Assembly (NCBI GenBank): GCA_021229015.1
Contig: CM037792.1
Location: 46,034,361-46,098,360, forward strand
Length of the DNA stretch: 64,000 nucleotides
DNA from: Solen grandis
Taxonomy: Eukaryota; Mollusca; Bivalvia; Adapedonta; Solenidae
Direction: 5' to 3'
The translations under genes were made by a program, and so were the position numbers. Below the pieces are notes generated by a model that did not search any database, had not been told where the DNA came from, and was given only the letters and a program-made list of their open reading frames with translations. Below are positions 46,240 through 59,296 of this stretch, in pieces (the first letter of the stretch is position 1; every line of letters begins with the position of its first letter).

Positions 46240-48700
46240 GAAATAACAATAAATGTAATGCAAATATAAACAAATTTCAAAACGAACAAGTGTCAACTAA
46301 ATGAATACATGTATATCAACTATCTGCGCAGCTGACACGCGAAGGAAGCAATCTGTGAAGTAGGTTGATTGTATCAATAAAAGGAATGGATGTCATCAAT
46401 CAAATGTTAATAATCAAATGAAGCTGCATTATACAAGTCATAAGTAATAAATGCATACAGGGCATTCAAAAGAAACAAGGAAAGGAAATCGTGTATTCAA
46501 AGTTATGTGGTTCCTTGCACTCAAGTTATTTCAACACGCACGGGCTATCTATGAAACTACGAGCTGCACTTTATCATATACAAACTGGCCACTATTAACT
46601 AGTAACCACTGGTTAAAAAACAAGGACATTTAATCCAGGTAAAATGACCCTCAAGGCATATGTAAACACAGGTAACTAAGATTTGAACACCTTTCATGCA
46701 GATGAATTTTGAAAAAGGAAATACGATACTTGCAAATCAAAACTTAAGCAAAATTGATTAAAGTCCAAAGAAAAATATCTTCAAATTTTGAAATAATAAA
46801 AACTTACGTCTATAAGTTGTAGCTTTTGTTGAAAAAATCACAAAAAAGCGAGAGCTAAAAAAACACGACTCACCACACTGCCTGGTACCCGGTTAATTTT
46901 TTCGGCGTAGCTGTATAATTTCGATTTCAACTCGCATCTTAAACCAATCAAATGTACGCTAACAGCGGTAAATAATTCTAAGCTGAATAAAAGGACTCCT
47001 GTTATTGGTTAACGCATCGTTATGGACTATAAAATTACTGTAAATAAGGGGTGCAGCTTGTATATATCATTCAGCTTGGTGTTATTACTTTTCTTTTTGA
47101 TGTAAACATGAAAGTGATTTCAGTAAGTTAAATACAATCCTTTTCCATCAATTGAGGAATGCTACTTTGTGAAAATGATTTAAAACAACAAAAAAGAATC
47201 CACCGTGTTATGACATGAAACCCCTTAATTACTATGTATATTGAATTCTTCCAGCCTGCCGAGATGCTCTCATTGAAAATTAATTCGCCAAAACCAAAAC
47301 AACTAATAACGCTTTTATATCATAATTGTCATATGCAATAATGATATGAACAAATATCAAACAAGCCTATTTACAGATATAATTTTTTGTATTACCGTCT
47401 ATAAATAAGTATATTTCATAGAAAAAATACTGAACTATTTCTAGAGCGTACTAAATTTGTTGTGCGTCGGTCTTTCGCGCGCTTTTCCTGGGAATGTTCT
47501 AGAAGACTGGAAATCTCGTTTTTCTTTCATCCTACGCCGAATATCTTTTTTAAAGATATTTCTTGTTACTCTTAGGCTTTGAAATTTCACAAGAAAAAAC
47601 GTGTGTGTGTAAAACTAGTGTCTTTACAGTGATGTTTCTGTTCTACGCGACCATCACAATTTTACGAAATACCCTTAAAACTTAATTCTATTCGTACAAA
47701 GACATAAATACCATCGGCACTGCCAAATCATATGCATGAAATTTTATTTTATTAATAATTTATCATTATTAATTTTATTTATTAAATTATATTTCATTAC
47801 CCATAGAACTAGCCTACTTAAATATCAAATTCTCACCTTTTTATCAAGAAGTTATTTACGAACCAGAACAACATCTCTGAAAATTTTATTTATTGTTTTT
47901 ACAAAACATTTAGTGATGTTTTAAGTAGTTTATTGACCATAGTTAAAAGTGACCATTATAAAGTATATATAGCTTTGTCTTAATATTTTCCCAGTAACAA
48001 TTACTGACAGTTTGATTAATCTTAGTGATCTTCATTGCAATGCTTAAGAATAATAAAACGATTATCTAAAATGCCTATTATATTATAATCATTATATTGT
48101 ACGTTGGTCACGTCCCTAGAGGCCCTGTATTTGACAAAGTAATAATCGAGTTAATATTTTGTGACTTTAAATCCATTGACGTATTTATTCATTCATGTAT
48201 TGCAGGTTCTCCCGCAGCTGCATTACATAAAAATTGAAGGAATATATATAGAGAGAAAGGGACAATATTGTTCTTAATTCAAATAAATTTCTTGTTTCAT
48301 ACCAAGAAAGAGAAAACAGAAATCCTCGCTTTGGCTGAATGCTCCAAAGAAGAATAACGTTAGTGCATTGTGTGCTTAGAATTAATGGACTTATTGATAC
48401 ATCATTTATATTTGAGTTTTTTGAGGAACATGTAAGTATGACACATTTCTTTGGCGCGCGTTTAGGAATAAGTGATTCAATTAAAATTTATGAAAAATAT
48501 TCTAATAACCTGTATTCTAGAGAAATTAATCTTTCATATTTTATAGACAATATGAGCTAAGAGTAACACATACATACTTAAATACTAGATTTGTATCTGA
48601 CTACGAAAAAAAATACAAATTACATATAAAGAAAGAAAGTGAAAACACATACAGGGGTAAGGACCCATGAAATTATTCCTTTTCCGTAAACAATAAGAGA
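46240..48700. other. Gene-poor AT-rich stretch
   Basis: No supported gene, tRNA or transposon. At 47108-47124 a short ATG-started string (MKVIS) followed by gtaagtt could be a tiny first exon, but no downstream exon could be matched. Confidence 0.5.
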
Positions 48701-48707
48701 AACCACT

Positions 48708-49022
48708 GCATGTAGAGGGCCTGTCTGAGAGTCTGCCTGTGCTTCAAAAAGACCTCCCGTGCATCAACAAATCCGAAAGTAGGGGGTTATAAAGAATTTA
48801 AATAAATATCGGCCAGTTTATCGGTATCTTCTTATTCATATTATGGACGTAATCAAAGTAATAGCTCGCTTAAGCCTGTAGAAAGTGCTGAGGTTGTGTT
48901 CCATGTTGGTACATCACTAAACTGTTTATCCTAGTTTCGGATCGCAGTTACTGATAATTGAAAAGTTTACAAGCATATACATAGTAAATATACTCTCACA
49001 TTTCGTGCACTACAATATTACA
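48708..49022 (-). repeat. Interspersed repeat, copy 2 (inverted)
   Basis: Inverted, diverged copy of 36360-36695, sharing 'tgcacgggaggtct', 'ataaccccctact', 'gattacgtcc' and 'tatatttactatgtatatg' on the minus strand. Confidence 0.7.
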
Positions 49023-51778
49023 TTTTAAAACCTTTTTTTTTTTTAACCGCCGATATAGTTATGCACCGTGTATGTATCCCCCCTGAATTAAGGAGCTGTG
49101 GTCATGATTTTCATGCGAACTCATCTAAAAAAGTGAATGCTGACTTAATAATTTATTATTTTTATTTATGAAAATATACTGTCGCGTCTTGCTTAAAAAA
49201 CTATTATACAAAACCTGAATGAAGCTTAAAATTGAAAAAATAAAACATCTGAGCGTTTAACATATTTATTTCTATTATTTTTGTCCATTAATAAGTTTGT
49301 AAATGAATACCAATTAATTCTATATACTGACAATAGATATCGGACTAAGTACAGGTCACGTGATCGGTATATTTTTTTTCTTTGTAATACATTGCTCAAT
49401 TCTGCATTCAGACGAGTATATTTCGTACTTTTACATTGTGTATTCATTAATCAACTAGAACGTGTTCAGTTACATTAAACTGTCGATTACACGTATATTT
49501 TTAACATACTTTATATGCCTAATAATTAAGATGGTGTTTCAGAAAAAAAATCGTAAGCCCAGCAAGTTTAGCGAAAGTAATATTTCCCAATATCCAGTCA
49601 TTGAATGTCTTTAGGTGCACGTGGAAATTAATCAAAGACTATGTGTTAAAACAAACAGACATAAATAACTAGGATAAAACGATGTAAACTAAGCGGCTTA
49701 CCCAAAGAGTTTGCTACAAAATGCCTGGCACGTGTTGGTTTCCATGCCCCTTATGATACTGACTGTGTCAACTAAACAATTATCTGTTTCATTCAAGTCG
49801 TGGTGACTCATTGTCATCCATAGCATCAGTCATTAGGCCATACATTATGTACAATATAGCACTATAGGCTAACCAGTCCAATACACACTGTTAATATCAC
49901 AAAAATGTACATGAATTATTGACAGTTTTGGCATACGCTTGTTAATTTAATCACGTGTATTCATTAATTGATGAATTCCATTTTGCTGATAAAGTTTTTT
50001 TTTTTATTTGTAGTTGTTTTTTTTGTCCGGGCCCATAGGAGGGGGAAAAGTGTTCGAACGAGCTAATAGGGGAAATTTTCTACTATGTATAAGTAGGCAT
50101 TTTATTGTATTTTACTCTTATTTAATGATGTTAAATAATAATAATAATAATATAACATGTTTGAACAGTTTCATCAAGAATATAAATTTAAAAAAGACAC
50201 TGTGACCACACAATATGGTATATAAACTGTCATAATCATGTAAGGGGGGGGTGAAAAAAAAGGAAGGGGGGTGAATGCCTCCTATATTCTTTGAATATTT
50301 TGACCAAAAAAAACACTGGACCAAGTTGTGTGTTTGTGTTCAATATTTTATCTTCTACATATGAGAGAGAAAGAGAGAGAGAGAGAAAAAGAGAGAGAAA
50401 GAGATTTCTGCAATTAAAAATTGTTTTACCCAAGTATTGCCTTAGCTGGATGATTTTCCCTGAAACCATAATATCTTGTTTTAAATACACCTAAATGCTT
50501 TAGATAGATTATCGATCACAAATCTCTTAACTACAGGTAGTAACAAATGGGAAATGTTGCCTTTTCATTGAATTTTCAATGAAATTTGTATCATCAATGA
50601 TATGCAAATGTGTTCTTTATTTACTCGTATATCAGTGCTATCTTTGGATATGAACACTAGGTTTTCACTTAGAAATTAAGCTGTGTATAAAGAAACGTTG
50701 ACAGTTACTATATTGGGTAAGAAACTAAGGACTAATTATTCTAGCTCTTGAGTCTATTTTTACACTAAGACACATGGTTCTAAAATTTAAATTAATATCA
50801 AATTAATTTCATTCCTTTTTATTCATGTTTTTTTTTATTATTATTTTTGACAGATCATCCAGTAAATAATTTACAAAAACAGAGATAAATTTGGTAATGA
50901 CATCATTTACATATCAGGAAACATAAATCTAGTATTAACAGATACATATATAGCAAAATATCGCCTGGATATAAGATGTATATACATTATACTGGTGACT
51001 TGGGCCCTGGCCTCTATGGAGTACAATGGAGGACTGCTGGGCCAACATTTTAACGTGTATGCATGTACGTGTTTTAAATTATCAAGTAAAAAAAATGTTG
51101 AGGGGCCTGACAATATCAGGACAGTCCTGTAAGCAAGCTGATCAACACATGTGGACCTAAGCAAGTTCTTTTTATGGAAACACAACATATGAAACATGAC
51201 GGGTTGAGACCTCAGTTCAGGGTCAGAGTCTAAGTGCCAGCGAATCATGCGTACCACACAATGCCAGCAAAATAATAACCAGCTGATCTTAGAATTACGC
51301 GTACATCTTGTCCCCCGCCTCCTTTCAACGAAGAGAAAAAATGCAACATATGAGCCCGGATTCCGAGATTCACGATACCTAGTCTCATGGTACCACAATT
51401 TATCACAGCCAGAAAGTGCCACTAAATGCGTAGTTCAAATCATTTAATCAATGTACATGTGTAAACAATGTACAGTAGGCCTACGATTTGATTTTTTTTC
51501 ATTCATACATATGTAGACGATTTTATCAATAATCACAACAGTAGCGAATATAATAGCACATCTTATCAAGAAAACAGTTTAAAATTACCCTCTATGTATA
51601 GTTATCCAGTGTTTTTCCGAGTCCCAATAATCACTCGCACTTGTAAACATATTTCTAATCCTCTGACACAGAAACCTACATTGGAGTTGCTCACGGTGGT
51701 GTATCATGTACGCGGATACGCAGAGTTGAGTCATCTGTGTTGCGTGTTAGCTGTGTTTATATCTACATGCATATTAGT

Positions 51779-51809
<31 letters not shown>

Positions 51810-52940
51810 ACATGTTAAGTTGTTTTTGTTTTCTCTTATGAACATTTTCAGGCCATTGTTTAACATTGTAATGTATGGACTGACACTAAGTTGGTAGAAC
51901 TTGTAGTCCTAGCTAGAAAAAAATATGACTTGTAATAGCGGTATAAAGAATCAGTCGAATTAATCATATGTATATTTGTTTAAATTCAAATAGATAATAA
52001 AATAATTAATTATCATTAAGACCTACATATTACATATCATATCAACTATTATTAAGTCAAGACACAAAACTTAATATATTTTTACAAAAATGCAAATATG
52101 AGAACACAAAACACACCGAAACACCTTTTTTTAATGGAAAGGGTATTTACTTGATCATTCGAGAAAGAAATCACTATTGTGGTTTCCTAAAATATCTACA
52201 ATTTATATGTGAAATTCATTTTATAAATACTCTTGTTAAATAAGACCTACATTGTAGATCTGTAAATTATAAACGTACACCAAGCCTTTCATCATAATAT
52301 GAAAATAACTGCAGCATAAAGAGAGAAAGAGAGAGATTCACTTACTTAAAAAATTCCTCCCAAAATAACAAAATATCACAAAGACGACTTAAAAAGCCAT
52401 TAACGTTGTCATCACTCTAGTGTTCGCTTCCTCTCGGCACTATTTGTAATAAATTTGAGATAATATTTATTTAATCAACAACACCATCTTTTTACATGAA
52501 ACAGCTGACGCACCTGTCTTTTATTACCATATCGGTACACTTTAGCAACCCGTAAAGGTTGGGTAAAATGTGTACATATACTGGAGGTTAACTTCGCCGA
52601 CTAAAGTGAAATCGATCTTAACACAAAGGTTTTACAGCATCGCACTGTAAACTGATGCACTGACCCGTGAACCTTGAACTTCTCAGTGGTTTTCTCCCCT
52701 TAAAACCTTTCCCTCATATAGACGCGTTCAAACAGAGCAGACCCAGATCAGGCAGCTCCTTCTAGGAAATGTCTGATCAGGGCTTTCTTTGTTTGATCAT
52801 ACAATATTGTAGCTCAGATTCAAAACAGCCTGCATGACAAAGGAAATTCTATTTTTAATGTTCAGTACGTTAGTTTTTATTAATCTGAAAACAAAAATTT
52901 GCCCCTCGCGGTTCGATACGTATTTTTGTAGAGACATGTT
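49023..52940. other. Gene-poor stretch with microsatellites
   Basis: Contains (AAT)n near 50137-50150, (GA)n at 50361-50403 and (CT)n at 51778-51810. A 171-codon minus frame (50907-51422) has no recognisable domain and odd composition. I see no gene I can support. Confidence 0.5.
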
Positions 52941-52948
52941 TGGGAAGT

Positions 52949-52989
52949 TTGAAACACACAACACACACACACACACACACACACACACA
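52949..52989 (+). repeat. (CA)n microsatellite
   Basis: About 19 CA units with one interruption. The overlapping minus-strand Cys-Val ORF is an artefact. Confidence 0.95.
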
Positions 52990-53289
52990 TTAATGTATGC
53001 CAGAATGAATTAATAAAATGACATTCCTGTAAAAATATTTAGGGGCTGATGGTATGAATATTTGAAATCACTCTAAGCTTGTATGTCAGATAATTTTTAT
53101 TGCTTGTGACCTGAACCGAGAACCAGTCTGGGGTAAAGTTATACAACAAAGATAATACATGTCAATGAAATACATGTCAGCTAAGTGTCATTTTGAACGT
53201 TAAATAACACCCTAATACATATAACACAGAAAACCCCATAGTAGGTGGATTTTGACGTCGATTTGGTAAGGACTTCAAAAATAATACTA

Positions 53290-53525
53290 AACGTATCTGC
53301 TTTCCGTATGCAGTCTTGCGTCCGCTTGTAACAATCCTAATGACGTTGGATTAATTAATAACAAGCGACAGTATCCATGTGTAATTGCTGGGCTTACATG
53401 ATGCCCATGACGTTCATTACAGGTGGAGGACCCAGAGTACCTCTGCGCAATACTCCGGTGCGAAGGCACTCAAATAGATATGCCGATTAACCGCAAGCCG
53501 GCTATAAGGCTTCCCTCACATGACT
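53290..53525 (-). mobile_element. Diverged SINE copy
   Basis: On the minus strand 'gtgagggaagccttatagcc' ... 'gcttgcggttaatcgg' ... 'gcagaggtactctgggtcct' ... 'ccacctgtaat' parallels the SINE at 10555-10760, with extra divergence. Confidence 0.5.
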
Positions 53526-54287
53526 CGTGCATTACAATGTTTATCAAGATGACAGCGATCCATGTCTAATTACCTCTAAATTGTGAATAAATTAAGATAA
53601 AAACAGCAACAGCAAAATAAAACGATGGAATGCGATTAAATCATTAAACACATGTAAATTATTACAGGAAAAAAATCTGCATACAAATAAATGCGATTAA
53701 AAATACTAATAGGGTAGGAATATTGATGAAAAAAAACACTAACCAAATATCCTTATGTAGCTTTTGCTGCTCGGCTTAGAAAATCCGCATCGAAACAAAT
53801 TTACGTGCAGGATTAATATTACTGTAGTATGACGCAGTCCAGTACAGACAACATCAACTTGTTCTGCAGGAATGCATCCATCCGATGGCTCAAACCAGAT
53901 CGGCCTGATTTTCAACATCTATTTTAGTCCATATATTTATTGATGTGCATCAAAATACTAGAAACCGTATCCTTGATAAGTTTAAATATGTGTATTTCTC
54001 TACTTTATATCTGAGTGTTTTAAGAGCTATCTGTTAACGGTGACGAGACGATTCACAAAGTAAGCTACATTTTATTGGTCAATGGTCATTTAAATCAAAG
54101 AGTTCTTGAAGCAAACATTTGATTTTTTTTCTATTCTTCTTTTTTATTTCTTTATCTATCATTTCTTTTCTGTTTTTCTCTTTCGTCTTGCCATCGCACA
54201 CACACACAGAATTCCAAACTGTATATCAAATAATATTCATCACATGATTCCGATAAGTAATTGTGAACTTGCCACTTTGGCATTATC

Positions 54288-54318
<31 letters not shown>

Positions 54319-54441
54319 AGTGTTGTGACAACTAGAGAGAGAGATGATGATACTGATAATGTTGATGAGGAGTTGGGGCTGGGGGAGAGGCATGTCAAGA
54401 TATAAGAGTTCATTTTATCTTTTATTTAAAGAATTCAACAA

Positions 54442-54447
54442 TTTATT
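54442..54447 (-). terminator. Polyadenylation signal of peptide gene C
   Basis: AATAAA on the minus strand, about 130 bp after the stop codon of the 54576-55085 gene. Confidence 0.5.
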
Positions 54448-54575
54448 TAAGAGCAAATAATTTAAGAAGTTTAGCACCAATGATAACATGAGTTGACTCA
54501 TATCGGCGAGTTAACATATATAAATTAGTGTCAATAGTTAGTTAAATAACGGGGTTCGACGAAAATGACCTTTGC

Positions 54576-55085
54576 TCACCGCCCCGGTCCGTAAGCACCA
54601 TAAATATTGTCACGTGCCAATATATGACGAACTATATCACTTCCGGTGTTAACACGTGATCCGTATCCAAGGTCAGAAAGCAGTCTTTCACTCCTTCCGG
54701 TTCGTTTTAAGTCACCAGAGCGTTTTCCAGGCCCATGAACACCGAATAATTCTTTCGCCAAATTGTTCATGGCGATGGCCTTCCCGACTTCAATTCTGGA
54801 GCCGTATCCGCTATCAGAAATCCTTTTGCTTGGCATGTTTCTAACGTTTCCCTTTGCGACATGGTTGTCAAACATTGAACCGTGCAAGAAGTCCTTTTTT
54901 GGTACAGCTGCAATCATAAAGCATAGATATCTTGCTCCCTCCATCGAGATGTAGAAGCACGATTCGTCTGCGACGTTATCGTTGGTTATCGAATCAAGAA
55001 TCGGAAGTTCAGGCTGACTGTCGTATATTGGTACCGCATAAGTCAGAGCAAAAGACAAGCTACAGACGATAAGTGTGATCGACAT
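54576..55085 (-). CDS. Two-peptide neuropeptide precursor, calcitonin/DH31-like (C)
   Basis: A 169-residue single-exon precursor, inverted relative to copies A and B and clearly older. Signal peptide MSITLIVCSLSFALTYAV; KR at 87-88; peptide 1 at 89-119 (31 residues, ending GVHGP) then GKR. A linker 4 residues shorter has LKR and TGR. Peptide 2 (LLSDLGYGSRVNTG ... YGAYGP) is followed by GR and stop. Compared with A, peptide 1 differs at four conservative sites and the core of peptide 2 at two, while the spacer has many changes and gains C53 and C55. This pattern points to selection on the mature peptides. The promoter and intronless structure are shared with A and B. Family assignment is inference, as for A. 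Confidence 0.8.
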   Translation of the reverse strand: MSITLIVCSLSFALTYAVPIYDSQPELPILDSITNDNVADESCFYISMEGARYLCFMIAAVPKKDFLHGSMFDNHVAKGNVRNMPSKRISDSGYGSRIEVGKAIAMNNLAKELFGVHGPGKRSGDLKRTGRSERLLSDLGYGSRVNTGSDIVRHILARDNIYGAYGPGR

Positions 55086-55122
55086 TGTGGCGGGTGATCT
55101 GTCTTGTTGGAAACATTTCTAC

Positions 55123-55129
55123 CTTTATA
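55123..55129 (-). promoter_or_regulatory. TATA box of peptide gene C
   Basis: TATAAAG on the minus strand, 44 bp upstream of the ATG; genes A and B have TATAAAA at 47 bp, and a 3-bp deletion explains the spacing. Conserved upstream blocks extend to about 55235. Confidence 0.7.
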
Positions 55130-55612
55130 CTCATCCGTACTGCTAATTGTCGTCTGCGATTTTCACTTAGAAATTCAGATGAATTTGGGTGTGGGGTTAG
55201 ATACGTGTGTTGAGACATTAATGGAGTTTTAATGGCGTCAGCTTCATATGTCAGTATGACCATTTTGCCCAAAGTGCTGACGCAGTCTTCAGGAATTTCA
55301 AGAGGTCATTAGTTTTATACTTCCTTTTGACAAAATTTAACTTATTATAATCATTCCCTTGTCTAGAACGACTTTATTCATATCATTATGCACATGTACA
55401 CACAAGTGAACATTATATCCGCTAGATAAACGTTTGTGACTGTGTAATTAGATTACGTTTAATTAGCAGGTAGAACGTAAAAGATAGTGTTTGATAAAAT
55501 CGTTAAAGCCCTACATGAGCGTGCATTGTTTATCTCTGACCTCGATACAGAAATTATATCGTGGGCAATGTCAAAGTGACCTCTTACAAAGTCTTGTCAT
55601 ATAACTATATTA

Positions 55613-55645
55613 AATATTTATTTATTTATTTATTTATTTATTTAT
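55613..55645 (+). repeat. (TTTA)n microsatellite
   Basis: About eight TTTA units immediately left of the 55649-57770 element. Confidence 0.9.
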
Positions 55646-55648
55646 ACA

Positions 55649-57770
55649 CACGGTGGATCACCGTACACAGGATATAGCGGCCTAAATGAGCAGAAAACAA
55701 CCCACCAAGTCGATACTTTGGTTGAATCAAGGACGATATTTCTCTTATTAAGTAAGTAAAGACATAAATACTTATTGATTATTATTGGCAAGTGTATTAT
55801 TTATCCTGACAATATACAGAAGCTTCCAGCTATTATTTGAAAGAAGGAAAAAATGTCCTTAAAGGTGATTGCTCGCTGAAACTATTTACCAGTGATCCAA
55901 TTTATCTTAAATATTACTTAGCATGCATACCATATAAAAAATCTGAATCGGACGATTCTTTCCTTTTCTTCAGCTTGAACTTTGTGCCAAATATTGTCCA
56001 TCAAAGTTCCTCTTATATCCGTACTGTACTGGGTATGGTTATATTTTGTACTGGGTATAGCTTAAGGTGTGAAATAAGTGTACTGGGGGTAGTCGTACGA
56101 AAATTTAATCCTGGTAGTCGATGTTTTAAATGGGCGTCATCAAATATATTGTTAATGAAATTGTTACTTAAATAACAAAGATCGTTTTACATTCCAATAA
56201 ACTGCTTCTTTTGATATGACGTAGATCCTTTCTACTGTTTACTGAGTTGTTATTTCAGAATTTGCTGATGTTGAGAGATGGAATAAGTCGCCGTTAATTA
56301 ATCCATCTCAATATTATACTTTCTGATTCTTTGAGATCATGGAGTTCAACACATTTAGTTTTGAAAAATTAAGTAATGTTAAAGTTTGTTCAAGGATGCA
56401 TGCATATGGTTGCAATGTTCACTACTGTTCATGATAACACTCAGTCAAACCGAGTCTGCGATTTTCATTGTTTTCTCTGATCTCATTAACGATTCCAATA
56501 ATTTCAAAGTTTATTTTTACATCTCATATACGTGAAGTACAACTATAACTACTGTGCCCAAGAAGAAGGACTAAGTCACAATAACAATTAAGCACATTAT
56601 AGAGAAAAACCCTAGTAACGAAATTTGGTAGATCTTAAAATTCAAAATGTAATAAAAACAATCAGTTACAAGATTAGTGCAGGAATCGTGGTGAACAAGA
56701 AAAAAATGATAAAACAGAATGTCTCTTAGAAAAAAGGACTGCTGAGTAAAATATTAGAATTGCAAATCTTATTGATGAAGAAACTTGCTGTTCAGACATT
56801 TGTAAGTGGTGTGGGAGGGGGTGATAATCCAAAGCTCGTTTCTAAAGAAAGGTTCCCACCGGACAATATATCTTATTTGTTATTCCTTAATATTGTAAGA
56901 TGGTTTGCTTTAGAACAATCAACTAACCATTTTCGGTACAGTGATGAGTGTAACTTGTTTTGAAACTTTGGTACAACCTTTTTAGAGGAAAGGGTTTATG
57001 GAAATGCAACAGATGGGTGTGAAGTTCGTGGTCGATTCCTATCAGACAATTCAAAGATGAATTTCGTATGTCCAGATAAACGACCTTTCATTGATAGTGC
57101 ACGTATGAGAAAACATTGTCAATGGAAACTATATTAGACACGGAGAAGTCGGGCTTGGTGATGTTATTTCCCTAGGTTATATAAACAATTAATAAACTGT
57201 TTAATGGTTTTACATAAGTATGTCCCAATATGTCAACCTAATTTTTCAGTATCTTTAAATATCTATTGCATGCACCGTTTTAACAATAATTGACTCCCTC
57301 TCGACTTCAGACATAACTATCCCCGGTACATATAAAAACAATACCCTGCACTGTTTTTAAGTCATATCTATACTCAGTACACTACCGCTGGACATATAAA
57401 TAGGAAATACACGCTCTCAATAAGCTTTAAGACATTAAAACTTGAGACAGAAATAAAGATATTCTCCGATTCAGATTTTTTTCCATAGGCGATTTTCAAG
57501 AGAAATCATCAAGTTATCGTTCAAAACACTGGACCTCGTCCGTGAGCAATCTCGCTTCACCTCCATTTAGTTTCTATTTCAAATGTAACATCGTATGTAA
57601 TGAAGATGTCAGCATATCTAGTGATGTCATAGATGACGACTGGTACTCCTCTTAATTTAAAATGTCTTATTGATATCAATAACATGTAAAAATATTAATC
57701 TGACTGCAAGCGCAATCTTTCTTTTCTGCTCATTTGGCCAGCTATATCCGGTGTATGGTGATCCACCGTG
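55649..57770. mobile_element. CACTA-like TIR element, 2122 bp, no transposase seen
   Basis: The ends are inverted repeats of about 55 bp: CACGGTGGATCACC ... 'ggatatagc' ... 'aaatgagcagaaaa' on the left, and the complement (ending ggtgatccaccgtg) on the right. A 3-bp repeat aca flanks it (55646-55648 and 57771-57773). The CAC start and 3-bp duplication fit CACTA/EnSpm-like elements. The interior has small ORFs (for example 55837-56175, 112 codons) with no recognisable domain, so it is probably non-autonomous. Confidence 0.65.
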
Positions 57771-58571
57771 ACACAGCGATATCGCAATATGCAAAAGGTG
57801 CAAAACATAAGATTTTTAGCATAACAGGATTGTACTAGAATAGTGCATAATAGGTACTAGTTTGTATATAGGTACCCGTGTCGGTGAAAATTGATATTTA
57901 ATCTTACTTGTTGACAAATAATGAAAAAAAAAATTTACGTCTATACTAACTGTATTACAGAACATATACTATATTTAGACTTAGCATGAACAGCTTATGG
58001 TCATGTACAAAAATATATATAATATATGCATACATGACATGCGCATATACAACGAACTCACAAATGACTACATTGCCAGTTGTTTATGAACAGACTGGGG
58101 AAAATAAGCAAATGAGGAGCGAGGTGTACAAATATATAGCAGCCTGTCATTCATTTGAATAGATCTCCGATTAGGCTAGAGTATCTCTTTTTGTACTGGA
58201 ATAAATTATACGTTTCGTGCGGGCGAATTTCATTCATTCAGTCATCCATTCATTGATCTGTTTCGTTCGAATCATGCTTCCAAACCATCGATCTGCACAG
58301 AAAAATCAATCTCTGAGCACAAGCAGATAAAGTTTAACCTTTTAAACAACATTACAATTTGCATATGCAGAATTAATACATAAATTTATATACACATATT
58401 TGAAATATTTAAAATTCATTTATTTTACAACGATTGAACGTAAAGCGATAACTTAAGAAATCATCTCTCTTGCGGTTAACATTTACATGATGATATTGAA
58501 CCACTTTACTTTTAAATTGTTGGTTATTAATATCGGGATAAAATAAAACCATAAAATGCGCATTTAAGATT

Positions 58572-58577
58572 TTTATT
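58572..58577 (-). terminator. Polyadenylation signal of the serine protease gene
   Basis: AATAAA on the minus strand, 86 bp beyond the stop codon at 58663. Confidence 0.65.
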
Positions 58578-58662
58578 CAGATCAAAATTCAATTTTTGTG
58601 TAAGTACATTAGTGTAGACCGCTATAGCAACAGTCATGTGTTACCAATTCTGGATTGGTTCT

Positions 58663-59037
58663 CTAGTTCTGTGACAAAATAGAGTTCATCCAGTCACTGT
58701 AGACTGATACTCGGGTGAACACTGTCGGTTTCATGTCGCACGATTTGGAACCCCAGGATGTGACGCCATATTGCACAAATTCGTCCCCTATCTTACACAC
58801 TAAAGGTCCGCCACTATCTCCCTAGATGAACAAAATTACATCCAATTCAACTTTGATAAGTGAGAGGGGAAATAATTTGAAAAAAAATATCACAAAACAT
58901 TACAGAGATGTTTGACTAACATATCTTAAATAAGAACAGTAGAGGGTGCGGTAATTGAACCCGTAGAAAGAGTTTTATATTTGACCATACTGACCCGACA
59001 AATGAGTATTTTATACATGCGTTAAATGTACCAGTAA

Positions 59038-59071
<34 letters not shown>

Positions 59072-59255
59072 TCTAAGTGTCAACACATTTAATCTCATAC
59101 ATTATAAGAAGAGAAACTTGGTCGGGTCACAGGTTCTCGCACTTCCCCTAATATAAGACAAAGTATCATTTTGAAGAGAAAAAAATAGCATAATACATTA
59201 TCAATATTACTACAACTCTATGTCTTTAATCCCCTTCGTCCTATACAACCAAGTA

Positions 59256-59296
<41 letters not shown>

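Noticed and set aside
50907..51422. 171-codon minus-strand ORF
   Set aside because: No recognisable domain, signal peptide or convincing coding composition, no flanking splice logic, and overlapping open frames on the other strand. Treated as chance.
54106..54405. 99-codon ORF with a run of Met
   Set aside because: Caused by an (ATG)n microsatellite at about 54293-54318 between low-complexity stretches.
53940..54570. Additional exon downstream of peptide gene C
   Set aside because: The coding frame ends in a Gly-Arg stop identical to the paralogues and a polyadenylation signal follows; no further exon is needed.
55837..56175. 112-codon ORF as a transposase for the flanking TIR element
   Set aside because: No catalytic DDE-type motif or recognisable domain; too short.
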